NCBI GenBank assembly: GCA_965214525.1
Contig: OZ243959.1
Location: forward strand, 1,426,001-1,490,000
Length of the DNA: 64,000 nt
From: Qipengyuania_B sp965214525
GTDB taxonomy: Bacteria; Pseudomonadota; Alphaproteobacteria; Sphingomonadales; Sphingomonadaceae
Direction: 5' to 3'
Shown here: positions 45,354-53,648 of the stretch, in pieces
Layout: each line of letters opens with the position of its first letter
How positions within the stretch are numbered: position 1 is the stretch's first letter
Made by a program: the position numbers and the translations under genes
The notes under the pieces: generated by a model
Databases searched by the model: none
What the model was told of the DNA's origin: nothing
Seen by the model: only the letters and a program-made list of their open reading frames with translations

Positions 45354-46177
45354 TTTCCTTTGAACTCCGGTTCGCGCTTCTCTGCGAACGCCGCTAGTCC
45401 CTCGCGCAGATCGTGTGAGGCAGCATAGGCTCCGATGATCTCGAGTTCCTGGCGCAGGCCATCTTCGAGGATGCAATCTCCAGCGATTGCGGCCAACTCC
45501 TTGATGTGCACAAGCCCAAGGGGACTCTTGGCGGCGAGCATTTCCACCACCGCCTGCGTTGAATCGACGAGCGCCTCCGCTGGCACCACCCTGCTCACAA
45601 GTCCTGCACGCTCCATCTCCCTCGCGGAGACGAATTCACCCGTCATCATGAGGTAGGTCGCGCGCGCCGGTCCGATCTTGCGGGGAAGGCGGATCGAGCC
45701 GCCACCGCCTGGCAGAAGGCCATAGTTGGCATGCGCGTCACCGAACCTGGCGTCTTCGGCAGACACCACAATATCGCAGCACAATACGAGTTCGAGCCCG
45801 CCGGCAAGCGCCAATCCGTTGACCGCGGCAAGGACCGGCAAGCGCGACAACTCGATCCGCCTGAGCACGCGCCCGAGTTCCGCCAGGAAGTGCTCCAGTG
45901 GTTCCATGATCGACCCACCATAAGCATTGAGCGCGGCCAAGTCGGCTCCGGCGCAAAAGGCGCGTCCCGTCCCGGTGATGACGAATGCCCGCACCGCGGG
46001 ATCGGCCTCGGCCGTCTCGATCGCCAACTCAAGATCGCGGGCCATTTCCAACGTCAGGCTGTTCAGCGCATCTGGACGATTTAGGTGCACCCAAAAAGCC
46101 GCGCCACGCCTCTCAACGGTGATGGCGTCGAGCGACACGAGGTCTGCCACTTTTGAGTCAGGAGAAGTTGCCCTCAT
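45350..46177 (-). CDS. Enoyl-CoA hydratase/isomerase (crotonase) family protein
   Basis: A 275-residue crotonase. The oxyanion-hole segments (AFCAGADLAALN and LALAGGLELVLCCDI) are present, and the first catalytic glutamate is retained in GGLELV. The second active-site glutamate, normally in a Q-P-E motif, is replaced: the site reads FGDAHANYGLLPGGGGS. It may thus be an isomerase, hydrolase or retro-Claisen enzyme and not a plain hydratase. ATG 46177 overlaps the ligase stop (ATGA), and its own stop overlaps the thiolase start. It is the second gene of the coupled operon. Confidence 0.87.
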   Translation of the reverse strand: MRATSPDSKVADLVSLDAITVERRGAAFWVHLNRPDALNSLTLEMARDLELAIETAEADPAVRAFVITGTGRAFCAGADLAALNAYGGSIMEPLEHFLAELGRVLRRIELSRLPVLAAVNGLALAGGLELVLCCDIVVSAEDARFGDAHANYGLLPGGGGSIRLPRKIGPARATYLMMTGEFVSAREMERAGLVSRVVPAEALVDSTQAVVEMLAAKSPLGLVHIKELAAIAGDCILEDGLRQELEIIGAYAASHDLREGLAAFAEKREPEFKGK

Positions 46178-47718
46178 GCGCCTGAAACTCTGCTGGCCCG
46201 CCCCGCCCAGTAAGGCTCTCGGAGTTTCGATCGTAGCACTTTGCCGACGTTGCTGAGCGGCAGAGGTTCGGTGGTGAAGACGACCTTGCCGGGCTTCTTG
46301 AACGAACCCAACCGTTCGCTAACCAAATCGATTATTTCCTGCTCTGGCAATTCAGTGCCGGGCGCGACCACGACCAGCGCAAGCGGCGTTTCGCCCCACT
46401 TTTCATGAGGGATACCGAATACGGCGGCGGCAATCACTTGAGGATGATCGGCGATCACATTCTCGATTTCGGCCGGATAGATGTTGTATCCTCCCGACAC
46501 GATCAGGTCGTTTGCGCGATCGAGCAGATAGAGGAACCCGTTTGCGTCGATGCGACCAATATCGCCAGTCTTTACCCAGCCGTCGACGAGGCGTAGCGCG
46601 GTCTCCTCAGGATCGTTCCAGAAGCCTTGCATCTGGCCGTTTTCGAACCGGGCGACAATTTCTCCGGGTTCGTCAGGCCCAAGAGCGCGACCGTCGGCAT
46701 CACGGATTTCGAGATCAACAAAGCTCATCGCCCGACCCACCGATTGGAGCGGCGTCGATCCTTCGGTTTCGCCGAACCATTCCTTTGGGCCTAGGGCAGT
46801 CACCGGCAGAATTTCGGTCTGTCCGTAAGCGGTGTGCAACACATCGTCTCCGAAAATCGAGCGGGCCTTACGCAACGTCGCTTCGGAAACTGGCGCAGAA
46901 GCACTGAGCAAACATCTCAAGCGCGGAAAAACGTGCCCACGCGGATTGCCGTGGTGAACAACTGCGTTGAGCATGGTCGGAGCGACGAACGCATAGCCGA
47001 CCTCTTCGCGTTCCAGTATCTCGAGGAAGCTTGCCGGGTCAAACGCCTCCACCATAATGTTGCGGCTACCCACCGCCCAATAGGGAGAGAACATGAACCC
47101 GGAGGCGTGCGAAAGTGGCCCCACATGCAATACCGTCGCGCCTGGATCAGGTCTTGGTCCCACCTCCAGAAAGCCAGCGCAGCAAGTCATCCACGTGCGA
47201 TGGGTATAGGCGACGCCCTTCGGCGCACCGGTCGTGCCCCCTGTGTGACGGATAACGCAATAATCATCTGGCGAGATGGTAGGGTCCGGATCCTGATCAG
47301 ATGCCCGGGCGAGCCATTCCTCGTAAGTCCCGTCGCGCACGATCAGTCGCTTCAAGTCGGGCAATTCGGTCTCGAGTCCCGCGACCTCGGGCAAGAGCGC
47401 GTTGTCAACGAGCGCTAACCGGCAGTCGGTGTTGCGCATCATATGGGCATGGGATTCTCGGCGATTGCGGGCATAGAGCGGTACACGAACGAAATTGCCG
47501 ATTGCTGCCGCGAGGAAAATGTCAGCCGCTTCAATCGAGTTCTTCTCCAGCGTGGCGATCTTGTCGCCCGGCCGCAGCCCCGCGTTCGTCAGCGCGTTCG
47601 CAAGCCGCACCCCCCGCGACCACGCTTCGGCAAAGCTGAATCGGCGCTCGCCGTGGACCAACGCTTCGTTGCAGGCGAAATAGCCGGCCGCCCGGCGGAG
47701 TTGGGTGCGCAATTCCAT
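46174..47718 (-). CDS. Acyl-CoA ligase (AMP-forming)
   Basis: A 514-residue adenylate-forming enzyme that activates a carboxylic acid to its CoA thioester. It shows the P-loop RHTGGTTGAPKGV, the YGQTE motif, WVKTGDIG, and the catalytic lysine near the end (PLSNVGKVLRSKLREP). The ligase is the first gene of the minus-strand operon, divergent from the racemase. The start is ATG 47718 (MELRTQLRRAAG) behind AAGGGG; an upstream in-frame start would give a basic extension. Chain specificity is unknown. Confidence 0.92.
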   Translation of the reverse strand: MELRTQLRRAAGYFACNEALVHGERRFSFAEAWSRGVRLANALTNAGLRPGDKIATLEKNSIEAADIFLAAAIGNFVRVPLYARNRRESHAHMMRNTDCRLALVDNALLPEVAGLETELPDLKRLIVRDGTYEEWLARASDQDPDPTISPDDYCVIRHTGGTTGAPKGVAYTHRTWMTCCAGFLEVGPRPDPGATVLHVGPLSHASGFMFSPYWAVGSRNIMVEAFDPASFLEILEREEVGYAFVAPTMLNAVVHHGNPRGHVFPRLRCLLSASAPVSEATLRKARSIFGDDVLHTAYGQTEILPVTALGPKEWFGETEGSTPLQSVGRAMSFVDLEIRDADGRALGPDEPGEIVARFENGQMQGFWNDPEETALRLVDGWVKTGDIGRIDANGFLYLLDRANDLIVSGGYNIYPAEIENVIADHPQVIAAAVFGIPHEKWGETPLALVVVAPGTELPEQEIIDLVSERLGSFKKPGKVVFTTEPLPLSNVGKVLRSKLREPYWAGRASRVSGA

Positions 47719-47825
47719 TAGCGCTGCCCCTTGCACGGGGCGGCGCTGCATCCGTTTGCGCAGTTTCCACGCATATGTATCCTCTCCATCGGATTTTCTC
47801 CGCTTAGACTTCAAACATCCCCGAA

Positions 47826-47895
47826 ATGATCAGATTGGGTAAATCGTCACACCTGTCCAATTCATTATCCGCCGCTAATATTCCTCTAGTTCATG
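47826..47895 (-). promoter_or_regulatory. Upstream motif shared with the TonB receptor gene (copy B)
   Basis: Second copy of the conserved segment at 41909-41970, in the same strand orientation. It lies 108-177 bases upstream of the ligase start and 120-190 bases before the divergent racemase. The blocks ATGATC, TTGGG, AATCGTCA, AATTCA and TATTCCT recur in order, with an extra CACCTGTCC between the third and fourth. Confidence 0.65.
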
Positions 47896-48014
47896 GTGGC
47901 AGGGCCCATTCAACATTCCATCTGGGAATATTTTGGAGCTTGAATGAATTTGATGCCCGATAATAGATCGGCGATGATCTCCGTAGTGTTCGAGCCATTG
48001 GAAAGAAATTGCAG

Positions 48015-49154
48015 ATGTCGGGATGCGGTCCGCTCGCTGGTATCAGGGTCGTCGAGATTGCCGGTATCGGTCCAGCGCCATTTTGCGGAATGTTGCTGGC
48101 AGATCTTGGAGCCGACGTTGTAGTTGTCGATCGTGTTATCCCTAATCGGGATACGATCGACCTTGGCCGTGAGGCGATTCTCAATCGCGGTAAGCGATTT
48201 GTATCCCTCGATTTGAAGCAGTCCGCAGCGGTCGAGCACGTCCTCGATCTTGTTGAGCACAGCCATGCGATCATCGAGGGCATGCGTCCTGGTGTAATGG
48301 AACGGTTGGGTCTTGGACCCGATGTTTGCCTCGATCGCAATCCGGCGCTCGTGTTCGGCCGGATGACTGGTTGGGGGCAGGATGGACCTCTCGCGCAGAC
48401 CGCCGGCCACGACATCAACTATATCGCACTGTCCGGCGCGCTCTGGTATGCTGGCGAACCGGGTGCGCTTCCGATGGCACCTCCCGGACTCGTCGGCGAC
48501 ATCGGCGGTGGCGCGCTCTATCTGGCAGTCGGCCTGCTCGCCGCCATCCTTAGCGCCCGTGAATCGGGGAAAGGACAAGTCGTGGATGCCGCCATCGTGG
48601 ATGGAAGCGCGCATATGATGAACCTGCTGCTCAGTTTGAAAGCAACAGGACATTTCGTCAACGAGCGCGGTCGCAGCATCCTTGACGGTCCGCACTGGTA
48701 TTCGACCTATCGATGCGCGGACGATCGATACATCTCTCTGGGGTCGCTCGAACCGAAATTTTACACATTGCTTTGCCAGAAGCTGGGCATTGCGGATCAA
48801 CCGGATTTTGCAAACGGCTACGATCCGGCCTGCTGGCCAGACCTCAGACATCGGTTCGAGGAACTATTCCGACGAAGGACGCGCGACGAATGGATGACCT
48901 TGCTGGAGGGGACCGATGCATGTTTCGCGCCGGTGTTAGATCCGGACGAAGCCGCTTCGCATCCGCATATGGCGGCCCGACAAATCTACAAGAAAATCGA
49001 TGGAATCATTCAGGCAATGCCCTCGCCGCGCTTCTCGAACACACCGCCACCCGAGCCGACCGTCAAGTCGGCCGGGCCGAATCAGAAACGGACAATCTTG
49101 CAGCAATGGCGAACGACGCGCCGCCGCCATGTATCTCGATCGAAACTTTCGTGA
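48015..49154 (+). CDS. Alpha-methylacyl-CoA racemase (CoA-transferase family III)
   Basis: A 379-residue CaiB/BaiF-family enzyme. The racemase catalytic pair is visible: histidine in AGHDINYIALSG and aspartate in GLVGDIGGGALYLA, corresponding to His126/Asp156 of the mycobacterial racemase. The N-terminus (GPLAGIRVVEIAGIGPAPFCGMLLADLGADV, with the CoA-site start) is typical. It epimerises 2-methylacyl-CoA between R and S forms so that the acyl-CoA dehydrogenase can act. It is divergent from the ligase operon. The last 25 residues are basic and unusual, but the frame fits the family. Confidence 0.9.
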   Translation: MSGCGPLAGIRVVEIAGIGPAPFCGMLLADLGADVVVVDRVIPNRDTIDLGREAILNRGKRFVSLDLKQSAAVEHVLDLVEHSHAIIEGMRPGVMERLGLGPDVCLDRNPALVFGRMTGWGQDGPLAQTAGHDINYIALSGALWYAGEPGALPMAPPGLVGDIGGGALYLAVGLLAAILSARESGKGQVVDAAIVDGSAHMMNLLLSLKATGHFVNERGRSILDGPHWYSTYRCADDRYISLGSLEPKFYTLLCQKLGIADQPDFANGYDPACWPDLRHRFEELFRRRTRDEWMTLLEGTDACFAPVLDPDEAASHPHMAARQIYKKIDGIIQAMPSPRFSNTPPPEPTVKSAGPNQKRTILQQWRTTRRRHVSRSKLS

Positions 49155-49394
49155 CATGAGCCGCAGTGCTCTCTCCACTGGTTTCAGAGTCGGACCGCCT
49201 TGCCACGTATGATCGTGACAGACGTCATGGGTCTCATTCCAGTCGAACCTCACAATCGATGGGTAAGGAGAACTTGTCGCACGTGCTAGGGCCGCTCAAT
49301 TGATAGTTCGTCAGACGGCGGAAGCAGGGAGCCCGGCCAAGGCTGACAGCAATACTTGTGTTGAAGTATCCGCCGAGCGGGCTGTCAAAGGTGA
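49155..49394. other. Intergenic stretch, nothing recognised
   Basis: Between the racemase stop and the IS3 remnant I see no gene, RNA or clear repeat. Frames on both strands have no coding character. Parts of the last 65 bases could be more of the decayed IS orfA. Confidence 0.4.
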
Positions 49395-49620
49395 GAACTC
49401 TGGAGAGCGAGAACCGTGGACTGCAGCGTACTAATGAGGCTGTGCGCAAAGCGTCGTGATATTTTGACCAGGCGGAGCAGTAAAGCGATGACTGCATTCA
49501 TTGACGAGTATCGACGTAATTCGGGATCGAACCAATCTGCCGGGGCTCTGCCAATCTGGAGCATCTCGCCCGTCAAGCTGTACGCTCACGTTTGGCGAGA
49601 ACCAAAAAGCTCAACCCGGC
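49395..49620 (+). pseudogene. Decayed IS3-family transposase remnant
   Basis: Fragments of orfA and orfB can be read in shifting frames. From about 49395 the orfA tail reads ENRGLQRTNEAVRKAS, then a stop, then YFDQAEQ, matching the canonical ...ANEILRKASAYFAQAELDRR end. From ATG 49488 the orfB start reads MTAFIDEYR. Two frames later come IEPIC and then ALPIW...SPVKLYAHVW, matching the EPICRALPIAPSTYYAH region of related IS elements. Stops and frameshifts show that it is dead. It is a different IS3 subgroup from the intact element at 37 kb. Confidence 0.7.
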
Positions 49621-49686
49621 ATCCCCCAATAGCGTTTCGGAAGTTAGATTCGTACGATCTACAAAGCCTAAACGCTCATTTCAAAA

Positions 49687-51192
49687 CTAAATTCTCACCC
49701 CGGGCGCCCTGTCCTCGATAGCGAACCGGCGCAAATCGAAGCTGGCGCTATTGGGATCCGTCAGATCACGAACTGCGCGAAACCGGCCGTCGATCCGTTC
49801 AGCATCGATGTCGAGCAGAGTGTATCCGGCGTTATCATTATCATGGAAGCGGACCTGCGGATTGCGGCCCTGGATGCCTGTGAAGAGCTCTTCGGGGCCG
49901 CTGCGCGAGGCGAGACAGGACGTGACGATCTCGCTCGCGACCACCGGCCCTTCCATCCGCTCCGGATCGGATGGGATGTCGTTGGCCCAGAAGGAATGGA
50001 CGTCGCCGCCAAGCAGCACCGCATTGCGCACCGCCGGCTGGCGCAGTGCAGCGATCAGGCGGTCGCGAGAGGCGGCGTAGCCATCCCAGATATCGGACCA
50101 GCGCGCATCGCCTCCGCCCGGCAAGGGCAGCCGCGAGACCATCGTCGCCTGACCGATCAGGCTCCAACGGGTGCGCTCGTTCGCCAGGCGATCGCGCAAC
50201 CACGCCTCCTGTTCGAGCCCGAGCATGGTCGCCACCGGATCGAAGACCTCCGCGCAGTCCGCGATCACCTGCCCGCCGCGTCCACACGGCTGCGACGTGC
50301 GGAACTGGCGGCAGTCGAGAACCGAGAGGCTGGCTAGGGCGCCCCATTCGAATCTGCGCACAATGTCCGCCGCGCCATGCGGTGTTAAGCGGCGCGGCGA
50401 TATCGGCATGTGTTCGAACCATGCCTGATAGGCAGCGGCCCTGCGCGCAACGAAAGCGGCAGGGTCTTCTGTGACGCTGCCCTGAAGCGAGGCATAGTCA
50501 TTCTCTACCTCGTGATCGTCCCAGGTCGCGATGATCGGGAAGGCAGCGGTGGCGGCCTGCAGATCGGGATCGGTGCGGTAGAGCGCATGACGAACGCGAT
50601 ACTCGTCCAGCGTGAACGGATCGGGCGCGCCGAAACTGCGAACGTCGGGGCCGGTCCCGAAAGACTTCTCGTAGATGTAGTCTCCGACATGCAGGAGAAC
50701 ATTGATCTCCTGCGCGACCATGTCCCGATAGGCGGAAAACCAGCCATGTTCCCAATGCTGGCAGGCCGCGAGCGCGAGGCGCATGCGCGTGGCCTGCGGA
50801 TCGATCGTGGCTGTGCGACCGATGGGGCTCGTCGCTCCATCGAGGTGAAAACGGTAGAAATAAGTGCGTGCTGGATCGAGGTCGACCGGCTCCACATGCA
50901 CTGCGTGCCCGCGCGCAGGACTTGCGGTGACCGAACCACTGCGCACGATCCTGCGGAAACCATCGTCGTCGGCGATCTCCACACCGACCGTAGCAGTGCC
51001 CGACAGACCCAAAGGCCGAGTCCAGAGCACGAACCCATCAGGACGCGGATCGCCCGAGGCGACGCCGAGCATAAAGGGATCGCCATCGGCATATGGTTGC
51101 GGTTGCACAGCGATGGCCGTTACCGGAGACAGGAAGCGAGACGCAGCCAGCGCCAGCGCCGTCCGGCCAAGCAATGCGCGACGCGACACCAT
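49687..51192 (-). CDS. PhoD-family alkaline phosphatase, Tat-exported
   Basis: A 501-residue exported phosphodiesterase/phosphatase using a calcium-iron-type metal centre. A twin-arginine signal is present (SRRALLGRTALALAAS). A PhoD_N domain (FMLGVASGDPRPDGFVLWTRP) precedes the metallophosphatase core with LLHVGDYIYE, TWDDHEVENDY and LLGGDVHSFW. It releases phosphate from phosphodiesters or monoesters outside the inner membrane. Its ATG overlaps the stop of the TonB receptor by one base (TGATG), so they form one unit, likely for scavenging an organophosphate or glycerophosphodiester. Confidence 0.92.
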   Translation of the reverse strand: MVSRRALLGRTALALAASRFLSPVTAIAVQPQPYADGDPFMLGVASGDPRPDGFVLWTRPLGLSGTATVGVEIADDDGFRRIVRSGSVTASPARGHAVHVEPVDLDPARTYFYRFHLDGATSPIGRTATIDPQATRMRLALAACQHWEHGWFSAYRDMVAQEINVLLHVGDYIYEKSFGTGPDVRSFGAPDPFTLDEYRVRHALYRTDPDLQAATAAFPIIATWDDHEVENDYASLQGSVTEDPAAFVARRAAAYQAWFEHMPISPRRLTPHGAADIVRRFEWGALASLSVLDCRQFRTSQPCGRGGQVIADCAEVFDPVATMLGLEQEAWLRDRLANERTRWSLIGQATMVSRLPLPGGGDARWSDIWDGYAASRDRLIAALRQPAVRNAVLLGGDVHSFWANDIPSDPERMEGPVVASEIVTSCLASRSGPEELFTGIQGRNPQVRFHDNDNAGYTLLDIDAERIDGRFRAVRDLTDPNSASFDLRRFAIEDRAPGVRI

Positions 51193-53507
51193 CAGAAATT
51201 CCCTCGTAGCTGCACGAAATAGCTACGCCCGTTGACGCCGAGCGGCGTCTCCTCGCCCGTGGGAAAGCTGCCGCCGGTTGCGGCGATGAAGCGCGCCTGA
51301 TCAGCAATCTCTTCCGGCCGGTCGTCGAACAGGTTCTGCACGCCGGCGGTAAGCATGATCGCGGAAGACAGGGCGTAGCTCAGCGACAGGTCGAATGACG
51401 TGCCGCCATCGAAGGTCTGCGTCTCCACGAGCGGTTGCGAGGTGTAGGTGCCGAAACGGGTCAGCGCTGCACGTGCGCTCACTGACCGGTGCTCGACGAC
51501 AGCCTGCACGGTTAGCTTGTCGCGCGGCTGCGCTTCGGTCAGGAACAAGATCGACTTCTCGCCGAGCAACGGCAGAGTCGGCAGCACCGGATTGGCGCGG
51601 AGACTTTCCAATTCCGTGTCATAGAGCGCGAAGCCGACATCCATGCTTGCCCGCGTTTCCGGACTGAGGCTGGCCGACCAGCGCGCGGTGGCCTCCACAC
51701 CGGTAGTCCTGGTATCGACCGCGTTGGTGAAGAAGCGTACCTGCGAGAAGCCAACTATACCAGCGCCGGCCAGAATGGCATTCACCGCCGCCCCGCGCAG
51801 CTGTTCACTCAGCGCGATGCGATCATCGATTTGGATGTGAAACGCATCCAAGGTGAAAGCGAGGCGGGGCGTCGGCTCCAGCACGATACCCGCGCTGTAA
51901 TTACGTGAGCGCTCGGGTCGCAGATCTCCCGCACCCAACGCGCGCGCGATCGGGTCGCTCACCGGCAGCGTCGCTACCGAAACCAGCTGCCCTGCCGAAA
52001 GTGCGCCCTGCACCGCGCTGAAATTCTGCTGTTGCAACGAAGGCGCGCGGAACGCAGTTCCGATCGCGCCGCGCAGCGCCAGGCCCTCTGTCAGATCGGC
52101 GCGGGCTGAAACCCGCCAGGTCGTCTCTCCACCGGAATCGTCATACTCGTCGTAACGGACCGCCCCGCCGATCAGCAGCGCCTCGATCGGGCGCAGCTCG
52201 GCGTCGAGATAGAATGCAAAGGCATCGCGCACCTCATTCACCGGTCGGCGCGGAGCGAACCCCGCGAAACCGTCCGCACCGACTCCGGTCGAAGCGGCGG
52301 GTTCTCCCTCGCGGATGGCGTAGGTTTCGCGGCGGTACTGCGCGCCGGCGGTGATATTGCCTCCGGCGAGAAGTCCGAGCGAGCGCGAGACGCCGAAATC
52401 GGTGACATATTGTTCATAGGTCACGCCGCCCGAATCAAAGCTGGTCGGGCTGTCGAGACCCAGCGACACATTCACCGTATCGAAGACGCGGAAATCCGCC
52501 TCGTTGCGGCCGTAGGTCTGGCTCAGATCGAGCGCGAAGCCGCCGAGATCGGCGGAGATACCCAAGGTCCCGCTGCCATCCCAGATGTACGGTTCGATGA
52601 CCGGCAGGAAACCGTCGGGATAGAGCAGCGAGGTGCCGGGCACGCGAAAGCCCGCACCGTTGTTCGAAATTTTTTGCGCGACCGTGCCGAAACCGTAGAG
52701 TTCCGCGTCGCCGAGTGGCAGGCCGAAATTGACCGATCCGCCAAAAAGCGAGGCTTCCGGATCGCCTATCCGGTAGGTTACCCGGTCGAAGCGCTGATCG
52801 ACAAAGGCGCGGTTGGTCGCTTCCTGCGCGCGGACCAATGCACTGAGAGTCAAATGACCGCCCCGACCGATCGGCAGCCCGCCGCTGGTCGAGGCGAGCC
52901 CGTTGAGCCCGTCGCCTTCCTCGGTGATGCCACCCAGCAGTTCGAACGAAGCGCCCTGGGCATCGTCCTTCAGGATGATGTTCACTACCCCGCCGATCGC
53001 GTCCGAGCCATACTGCGCTGCCGCGCCGTCGCGCAGGATCTCGATCCGCTGGATCGCGTTCTGAGGGATCGTGTCGAGATCGACGCCCGCCGAACCGCGC
53101 CCGATCGAATTGTTTACATTGAGCACGGCGTTGGTGTGGCGGCGCTTGCCGTTAACGAGCACGAGCGTCTGATCGGGCGACAGGCCGCGTAGCGTGATCG
53201 GCCGCGTGTTCGCCGCCGTGGCGGTGGTGGCCGCGCGCGGAAAATTGACCGACGGCTCGAGGAAATTCAGCGCGCGGTTGAGATCGGCATACCCGGTGGC
53301 GTTCAGCTCCTCTTCGCTGACAACGTCCACCGGTACAGCTGCCTCCAGTGCGCTACGTCCGGCGCTGCGGGTGCCGGTCACCACGATGGTATTGGCGGGG
53401 TCCTTCACGACCGGGCCCTCCGCTTCGGAAGGCAAATCCTGAGCTTGCAGAGGGGAGGTGACGATAGCGCCGGCGGTTATGGTTAAAGCGAGAAGCGCGA
53501 GATTCAT
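51192..53507 (-). CDS. TonB-dependent receptor coupled to PhoD
   Basis: A 771-residue outer-membrane receptor with signal peptide (ALLALTITAGAIVTSPLQAQ), TonB box-like TIVVTGTRS, a plug domain (RPITLRGLSPDQTLVLVNGKRRH, IQRIEILRDGAAAQYGSDAIGGVVNI) and a C-terminal barrel ending in GRSYFVQLRGNF. ATG 53507 puts the signal peptide first; a longer upstream frame is non-coding. It is co-transcribed with the phosphatase. It is divergent from DUF2855, with a 141-base shared promoter region. Confidence 0.93.
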   Translation of the reverse strand: MNLALLALTITAGAIVTSPLQAQDLPSEAEGPVVKDPANTIVVTGTRSAGRSALEAAVPVDVVSEEELNATGYADLNRALNFLEPSVNFPRAATTATAANTRPITLRGLSPDQTLVLVNGKRRHTNAVLNVNNSIGRGSAGVDLDTIPQNAIQRIEILRDGAAAQYGSDAIGGVVNIILKDDAQGASFELLGGITEEGDGLNGLASTSGGLPIGRGGHLTLSALVRAQEATNRAFVDQRFDRVTYRIGDPEASLFGGSVNFGLPLGDAELYGFGTVAQKISNNGAGFRVPGTSLLYPDGFLPVIEPYIWDGSGTLGISADLGGFALDLSQTYGRNEADFRVFDTVNVSLGLDSPTSFDSGGVTYEQYVTDFGVSRSLGLLAGGNITAGAQYRRETYAIREGEPAASTGVGADGFAGFAPRRPVNEVRDAFAFYLDAELRPIEALLIGGAVRYDEYDDSGGETTWRVSARADLTEGLALRGAIGTAFRAPSLQQQNFSAVQGALSAGQLVSVATLPVSDPIARALGAGDLRPERSRNYSAGIVLEPTPRLAFTLDAFHIQIDDRIALSEQLRGAAVNAILAGAGIVGFSQVRFFTNAVDTRTTGVEATARWSASLSPETRASMDVGFALYDTELESLRANPVLPTLPLLGEKSILFLTEAQPRDKLTVQAVVEHRSVSARAALTRFGTYTSQPLVETQTFDGGTSFDLSLSYALSSAIMLTAGVQNLFDDRPEEIADQARFIAATGGSFPTGEETPLGVNGRSYFVQLRGNF

Positions 53508-53648
53508 CGTTGGCCCGATCCGATTTGCTGCAACTGCGAACGGGGCCGCATGTAACGAAGGCTTGGCTGGGCCGGGTATTGCGCAGACCGGCACGGTGTT
53601 GCTTGTCGGGCAACAGCAATTCTGCAACACTCCTGCTACAACCGCTCG

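Noticed and set aside
49085..49159. Suspected frameshift near the C-terminus of the alpha-methylacyl-CoA racemase
   Set aside because: The unshifted frame keeps the family-like pattern (TILQQW) near the end; the alternative frame gives no better match.
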